Assembly: GCA_029891345.1 (NCBI GenBank)
Contig: CM056999.1
Location: forward strand, 25,579,418 to 25,643,417
Length of the DNA: 64,000 nucleotides
Direction: 5' to 3'
Source: Dryococelus australis
Taxonomy: Eukaryota; Arthropoda; Insecta; Phasmatodea; Phasmatidae
The position numbers and the translations under genes are program-made. Each line of letters starts with the position of its first letter. The first letter of the stretch is position 1. The notes beneath the pieces are model-generated. The model saw only the letters and a list, made by a program, of their open reading frames with translations, ran no database searches and was not told the origin of the DNA. Positions 57,929-64,000 of the stretch are shown here, one piece after another.

Positions 57929-58290
57929 CATTAACTTCACATTCTTTTTAACCTTGTTTTATGACTATCATATGTTGTAATATGTGCTGGTTTCATTTTA
58001 TTACGCCAATATTGTCTTTATAAAGATGTTAAATGAGTATTGTAATGCTAAATGTATTACAAAACGGCATTTAAAAATTGTTGAAATTCTACTATCAAAA
58101 CAAAATTCGACCTTGCAACATTCTGCATATCAGCATCAACACACGATGGTACCGTTGAGCTACCAATACATTCTAAATGTAATGAACTACTTTACTATAT
58201 ATACTTGGGGGAAAAAAAAAAAGAGAAGATTTGTATTAAAATTCTCCTTGAGTATATTAATATCACGTCTCGTAGCTGATGTTTTATTAA
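57929..58290. other. AT-rich spacer, nothing recognised
   Basis: A 110-codon plus-strand frame starts here (57984-58316) but has the composition of AT-rich noncoding DNA and runs into the Harbinger-like end. Confidence 0.35.
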
Positions 58291-59780
58291 GGGCCGGTTT
58301 CACCCATGAAGATTAACTTTTCAGAATATCGAGATAATTTTATTCAGATGAGAGGTTTAACTTTGATTTAAATCTCGATAATGTTCAGCGTGTTTCACCA
58401 CGTTTAATCTCAGTAAAGAATATCTCGTTAACATTATCTCGATATTCTGACTTAATCACGATTTTCTCTAGGTAAACATGAGAGATTTTGCTTTGAGCTG
58501 GTACAGAGAAATCATTTTGAGAAAGTATGGCAAGTCGGGAAGGCAATGTGGTCGTAAGGAAACAGCGAAACCGAACTTTTTCATCACATGAAAAACACAG
58601 TTGGTTAGAATTAATTACAGAATATTTCAATAACATTGAAAATAAACGAACTGATGCTGTGATGTAACAAAATAAAGCGAAATAGCGGCGAACGATTGCG
58701 AATAGTTTCAATTGTAGTTATTGTGATCACTACAGGACAGCAGACAACTTGAAGATGGCGAGGGATAACCTATAAAACCATACTCGAAAAACCTATGTAG
58801 ACGAACGTGTCCATAGGGGTGCAATGTGTTCTGCCCTCAAAATAGCCACCCAAGATCACTGTATACTGCCACTAGTAAAGCCAGCGGAATATAATTCCAG
58901 TAGGGACTCATCAGTTGTCATAAACACAGTTCAGATGAGTAACCCTGCAAATGCTTCAGATGCCTCGACTGGGTCCGATGGTTGGAGGACAGTCTCTGCT
59001 AGCCATATGAGAAACCGTATGGCAACATCTTCCTGGACTAGTAAACGACTACCAGCAATGCACTCAAACAAAAAAAGGCTGAAATAAGTGCCAGGCATAT
59101 AGCAAAATTGGAATTAACAAAAAGTTTGTAATAGAAAACGAGGCAATGAAAGAGATTCGTCAACTAAAGTTACAACAAGAACAAGAAAGAACTAAACAGG
59201 AGAAGCTTCAAACCAAGCTCTTAACTTTACAGATCTTAAAACTAACGCCAGAACTAAGTAACTAATGTGTTATCTGTTGTGGTTTAGTTTACGACATCTG
59301 TTTTTGAGTATATTCACAGACATTTTCAATTAAAAACACTACTGGTTTTTGTCACATTCTTGACTTGAATTAGGCCTACGAAAGTAACTGGTTTATTTTA
59401 CACTTATACGTAATGTTAGTGCAGAACAGTTATAAAGGAAAATATTAAAACGATATAGTGTGTTTGACAATCGTGTGTTTGGCATGAGTTGAAAGTGCAT
59501 CAGAAATTTCGAAATAATTTATTCTTTCATTTAAACATCGCGGACAACAAACAATAAAATGATCGTCATCACTTTCCTCTTCAAAAATTAATTGTACATT
59601 GCCTGAGCCAATTTCCCTTTATTCTACATTAAATAACTTTGCCCTCTCGTCACCTTCCCAAAATATCTCTTTATGTTATACAGTTTAGTTATGATAATGT
59701 GACTTAAACCGCCGTAATTGGCGGGTTAATATTTTATCGAGATATTCAGAGAAAATCGAGATTAATGTCACGAGATTGCC
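58291..59780 (+). mobile_element. PIF/Harbinger-like element, partial
   Basis: The left end is GGGCCGGTTTCACCC directly after TAA, fitting Harbinger termini and a 3-bp TWA target. Subterminal text at the left (TTTTCAGAATATCGAGATAA) recurs inverted at the right (59740-59775, read on the minus strand as CTCTGAATATCTCGATAAAA), so both ends are partly preserved; the extreme right tip is worn. It carries a Myb/SANT-like ORF but no recognisable DDE nuclease. Confidence 0.6.
58527..59265 (+). pseudogene. Myb/SANT-like protein of the Harbinger-like element
   Basis: From the ATG at 58527 the text reads MASREGNVVVRKQRNRTFSS then HEKHSWLELITEYFNNIENK and RTDAVM, the first helices of the Myb/SANT-like domain carried by Harbinger-type elements. 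A stop (TAA) follows directly. Further on YRTADNLKMARDNL and RKTYVDER continue the domain, then a Ser/Asn-rich stretch (58824-59087), and finally a charged coiled-coil-like tail (ARHIAKLELTKSL ... IRQLKLQQEQERTKQEKL, ending PELSN at 59265). Several stops and frame changes show it is inactive. In active elements this protein assists the nuclease in binding the ends. Confidence 0.65.
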
Positions 59781-60135
59781 ACAAACAAGCATATATTATT
59801 TTTGTACCGGCAACAGGACCACACCACGAAAACAGTGCAAAACATATGTGACAACATATCATCTTTCGGAGAAAAAGCTTTCAACTACGATGTTAAAGTA
59901 TTTAAATTTAAATTGAGTTATTTCCATACAGATAATTTTCTCCCATTAATTTTTTTCATCTCGTCGGTAAATGTATGCACGAGTAACTGAAACAAATATA
60001 CCTTATCACCGCTGTAATTACAAACAACATCGTCGATATACGAAGAGTATTAACTATTACATATTATTCAGTTGCCAAAAATAAAGTTAAATATTGTACA
60101 ATTTCAAACGTTGCAATAAATTTCGTCTTGATTAC
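59781..60135. other. AT-rich spacer, nothing recognised
   Basis: Short frames only; no motif on either strand. Confidence 0.35.
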
Positions 60136-60365
60136 ATAACAACATGTCGCCGCCATATTGCTCTGAAAAGCAGAACTTACTCCGGACTCGGTGCGGAAAA
60201 GATAACTGTTGGTGCGCACTCATTCAGTGCAAGTCGCAATTGGAATTCGAAAATCCGACTGCTCTCAGAGCGAGTTCCTGTAATTGGAACACGCTGCTCT
60301 CGGCCAATGTGCACCGAGTGCAGTCCAGAGCAGTAATTGGAATATGCTATAATTGATAAATTATG
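60136..60365. repeat. GC-richer repeat fragment, possibly a MITE
   Basis: The segment has internal near-repeats (CTGTAATTGGAACACGCTGC and AGTAATTGGAATATGC) and several GAGTGC/GCACTC-type inverted words. The two overlapping 70-80 codon frames follow from the lower AT content. No clean termini were found. Confidence 0.3.
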
Positions 60366-61750
60366 AGTGGATTCTGCTCATAGGCGACACCAAGTTTCAT
60401 TCTGTTGTATTGGTTTCGGTGCATAATACCTTTCTACCTCATATTTAGTCTATGGTGTGGGTGCCAAGGGCAAAAAAAATTAAACTTAACTCTACGATAC
60501 TCGATGCATGCCTATACCCTAATGCACGATGGCTACAAATATAGGGAGCTCTTATAAAATATGAACATGATGCAGGCCAGTGACTAGTCAATCCCCAGAC
60601 CATCTGTCCTGCCATGCTCACTAACTGCATCGACTGCATTAAATAAGTTTGTACATCTATATACTCAATACAGCATGGCACGTGCCATGAATAGTACTGA
60701 GTAGTTTGAGTATACTGTATATATACTGATATACAAAACTCTTTGTGAATGTAACGGACAGAACACTAGGTCAATAATTAAATAATTAATGACACATAAA
60801 CACTGCACTGTAAACAAATAATGCACACTCCATTTCATTAATTATTTGTGTTTGAGGAAATTGTTAGTCATCTGACGTTGCGGCAGGAGTTGACGGCAGG
60901 GAGCAGGCAGCCCACAGCCACGATAGAGATTAGCATCTTAGTTACCGCATGAGACGTATGTACGTCGCGTGTCCTCCCTGGGCATTTTACAATTCATACC
61001 AACCATGTAGTTTTTCGATAGTTCATGTAATTTAGAAACCTTTCTGTTTTTCTTTAGCCTGCGGAGTTAGCCGTCTCACAACCCAGTCCGTATGTATATG
61101 GCCGTGGCATAAATACTCGTAATTTCCATGTAGTCACTTTGCTGACTTTTTCAGTTGTAGGGTGTACCCTGCTTAAATGGGGCAAAATGTGTCAGTATTT
61201 CTTCGGAAAGTAATGCAATAATAAGTATATCATGCGAACTGGCAGATTGTTATTAATTTACTGGCCACTTCATGGCCATTTCAATGATAAAATTTTATTT
61301 TCTGTAATGCTTATGTGGCCTATAAAAGCCCCGGTAGTAAATACAAGGGTATGAAGGTAGATCAGTAAACCTTTACTAGCCCAGGGACTTGGATATCTCA
61401 AAGATGTATTTTATGAAATTTATATAAGTTATATAATTGGTTATCCAGGTGGCTACAAATATGCCATCGGCCACATGACCCATCTGTATTTGTGCTTTCT
61501 GCTGAGAACGTTGATGCCCACCAGGAACAACTATGGCAGTATTCTTTACCTAGTCCACATAACCTTCTCTCCTCGATGGTCTAGCTATCTACACAACATC
61601 AAGTGACGCCGCAATTAGAGTGGCTTTCCTTCAACTGTTAACTCTGCATACAACCACTTACCTAATGTCAAGTGGTGCCACAACTGGTGTGGCTTTTCCT
61701 TTACCAGTGAACTTCACATCCCACCATTTTTCTTACCTCAAATGATTTTA
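60366..61750. other. Mostly unassigned; TATA-like site near 61320
   Basis: CCTATAAAAGCCCCGG at about 61319-61334 looks like an RNA polymerase II core promoter of the sort found in LTRs, and retroelement-like text follows within 500 bases. No LTR pair was found to support it. The rest is unremarkable. Confidence 0.3.
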
Positions 61751-62350
61751 TGCTACTAATGTGGGTTTTCCTGCATCAAGTGTTCATTGTACTGTCCATC
61801 CTTGTAACCAAGTACCCAGTATTCATCCAGGAAAATTCCTGTGTCAAAACTACCTTGGGGCACCACGTGTGATCACTTGTGCCCACAAAATTCTCTCTCC
61901 TTTTACTGCAATAATCTCAGTATCGCTACAAGCGATTTTCCCTGAAACTACTACACAAGATCTACAAGGTATGGATGAAAAAGGATGTCAACAAGGGCAA
62001 GAGGGAATTTGGTGCCAATTAACCATTGGAGCTAGAATGTGGAAAGTCGGCCATCTATGGATGCATCTTCTTCTCCAGAGCATGGCTGTGACGTCAACCT
62101 ACCACTATCTTCGACACTTGATCGGCTCAGGGGAAGTGTGCCACTTGCCGACACACCTCCCTCCACATCGTATCGTGCCTGCAGGTACCACCCCTACAGT
62201 GCCACACTGTGCGGGTGTTTCCATTAGCCAAGAGCCAATGGCCTGGCAGAAACCATCTTCAACTTTCCGCATCAATGGCGCCGCACATCCACGTTGGTCG
62301 TCAATGTCAAAATGGGTTTCAGTTTGTCATACAGACTTTATCAGGTAGAC
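61751..62350 (+). pseudogene. Scrambled retroelement integrase-like remnant
   Basis: Scattered plus-strand text resembles a Gypsy-type integrase (a WMKKDV-like segment near 61975, and PRANGLAETIFNFPHQWRR near 62234, the last like the YHP-x-ANG-x-E motif). The order is right, but the remnant is heavily broken and the call is weak. Confidence 0.35.
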
Positions 62351-64000
62351 AATGTGATCAATTGGAAATTGTGGGTAAACCTGTCAGTTGCATTCCTGCC
62401 TGGAATGATTAATCAGCACCCACTACATTTGCTCCAGCATCACTGCGATTGGCCCTGCACAATCGATGGCCAAAAGACACATGCCAGGGAACAGGAACTC
62501 TCGACATTTCGTGCCCATAGTGTTTGATCCGATATCACAACAAATGCGCAATTGTAGACGACTGGAAGACACTGGATTACTATGACAAATGCGCTTTATG
62601 CAGCAAATGTTTATCCATTAAGAAACACACGCCAACTGCAGTGATTCATTTTGCACCGCTGCCGAGCCAGCGTGAAGAGAATGAGCATGATCATCGGGCG
62701 AATGGACACAGAAAAGTCGCAGTGTCACACCAGGTGAAAACCAGTGATCTTGTTTTCTCTCCAAGTATGAACAATCAACTACAACCATGTCGAGTACCAT
62801 CAACAGTGCTACAGTCATCACTGCAGAATGTACTATGCGCAACACCAGGAACATTATGTGTTATGACAGCTGTAGTGCCCTATTCCGAAGCTCGGAGCAA
62901 GTTGTTAGAGCGAAACATGCAGCTATTCTCTTCCACACCAATTTAGATGTTTGGAAATACTTCACCCCGTGGCCAGACGGAGAAATCAATATCGCGCACA
63001 GTGGAAGCCCTGCAGCTGCACACCATTCCGAGCAACAGATGGCTAACTCCAGCGCACTCAAGAGTACTGCAGCGGACTGCCGTATGCCGATGCAACCATT
63101 ATGTCCACCTCATCCCTGCAGATACTGCCCCATCACACAATATGAATGGCATAGGGGATGCCATAACCAGCCATGGAGAATTTGCCAGACAAGAAGGAAC
63201 ACAGTGGCACCATGTTACCAGGTGTGTGTCTGTGAACGTGTAGAACCAGTTCCCGTGCAGAGACAGGCAATTAACAACAACCAAGTGCTCACTGTGTGTG
63301 TAACAACAATGTGCACTGCACATGGACAGCAAAAGCCCAGTAGGACCGATACGCATTTCGCGCACAAAGCTTGTGCAAATGCCACCACAATGGCGGAAGA
63401 ATACACATTCGGTATGCATCAAAAACAGCGTTTAAGCCAGCAATTGAGCGTGTTAGTGCACCACATTGAATTTGAACATTGGGAAGTAAAGGTGTCTTGT
63501 TTAATGTGTAAACATTGCTCATCTCTCATGCGAACCACACGGCTTGTCCACGTTACGAAAATAAGTGCGAGCTCAGGCCAGCAGGGCCAAACAGAATGAA
63601 AACATTAATCCCACATCACTCATGCCTGTTATCAGGGAGTTGACAGTGCTGGTTTCATCAGCTATGTGTGTGAGTTTACGACCAGCCAATCTGATCGATC
63701 AGCCGTGCAGAAAGAGAGGGGCCGCGAGTCATCCCTCTATCTCCCTTCTCCACGACCGTGCTTCGCCAGTACAGATTTCCCATGGTTCGAAGGAGGAGAA
63801 TCCCACACCCCTCCTCCGCTCCTCATGTTCGTCACTCCAAACGTAACCACACCATGCATAAGTTTCACTGCTTCGCCAGTAACAGCAAGTACATCATCAC
63901 CACAGCATGTATCGATATTATGAAAGCACTGTGCCAAGCATGTCTCCAGCTGGGACACCGATGCCCAACATCCACAGGGGATCGAGTTGATGAAGCCACA
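62351..64000 (+). other. GC-richer open region at the right edge, unassigned
   Basis: The longest open frame of the window, 270 codons, runs 62787-63599, overlapped by 140-codon (62524-62946) and 98-codon frames on the same strand and a 107-codon frame on the other. The protein is rich in Cys, His, Thr and Gln, with no domain I recognise. Open frames in several phases at once suggest low stop density from composition rather than a gene. It may be part of the retroelement remnant to its left. Confidence 0.35.

Noticed and set aside
58385-58711. 108-codon minus-strand frame
   Set aside because: It is the reverse of the Harbinger-like Myb/SANT ORF and its end repeats; the plus strand carries the recognisable domain.

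Overview
This window looks like nuclear DNA from an arthropod, most likely an insect with a large genome. It is AT-rich. Its one recognisable host gene is a ZAD plus C2H2 zinc-finger gene, a class typical of insects, and that gene has very long introns. Almost everything else is mobile-element debris: tRNA-derived SINEs, Tc1, pogo-like, Harbinger-like and hAT-like DNA transposons, a Penelope-like element, Gypsy-type LTR fossils and tandem arrays. There are no operons, bacterial promoters, rRNA genes or intact tRNA genes.

The host gene runs right to left. Four exons are supported: 55831-55971 and 51829-51960 (the two halves of the ZAD), 48960-49135 (an acidic linker) and 10616-11228 (basic and acidic stretches plus C2H2 fingers). 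Their phases fit (0, 0, 2) and together they encode 354 residues. The last exon stops inside finger 5, so the gene continues beyond the left edge or in an exon I could not find. The intron between exons 3 and 4 is about 37.7 kb and holds most of the mobile elements.

Layout from left to right. 1-10 kb: AT-rich sequence, two facing tRNA-derived SINE pieces (2.7-3.1 kb), a tandem array built on a tRNA A-box-like monomer (5.3-6.2 kb), and a 66-bp satellite (6.2-7.4 and 9.1-9.4 kb) split by a 1.7 kb insertion. 10.6-11.2 kb: the zinc-finger exon. 11.8-13.4 kb: a pogo/Tigger-like element. 15.1-15.5 kb: a clean 72-bp tandem array next to a fossil gag. 16.6-23.2 kb: a Gypsy-type fossil with one long 5' LTR, followed by a Tc1 remnant. 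27.4-31.1 kb: a Mutator-like/YqaJ nuclease gene on the minus strand, split by a lone LTR of the same family as the one at 16.6 kb. 31.7-33.6 kb: more SINEs. 35.7-36.6 kb: a diverged duplication around a (TA)n tract. 38.1-38.9 kb: a second Mutator-like fragment, on the plus strand. 40.0-42.65 kb: a second Gypsy fossil with its 3' LTR. 43.5-46.8 kb: a GC-richer block I cannot identify. 50-51.4 kb: two SINEs. 52.3-54.1 kb: a rearranged Penelope-like element. 56.7-57.9 kb: a hAT-like repeat. 58.3-59.8 kb: a Harbinger-like element with a Myb/SANT-type ORF. 61.3-64 kb: a scrambled retroelement remnant and an unassigned open region.

The most interesting signals are: (1) two opposite-strand copies of a little-described Mutator-like plus YqaJ nuclease family; (2) antisense reading frames shared by both copies of the 1.94 kb LTR; (3) the A-box minisatellite; and (4) the Penelope-like element whose RT and GIY-YIG parts now lie head to head. 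All calls come from reading the sequence; no alignment or database search was run.
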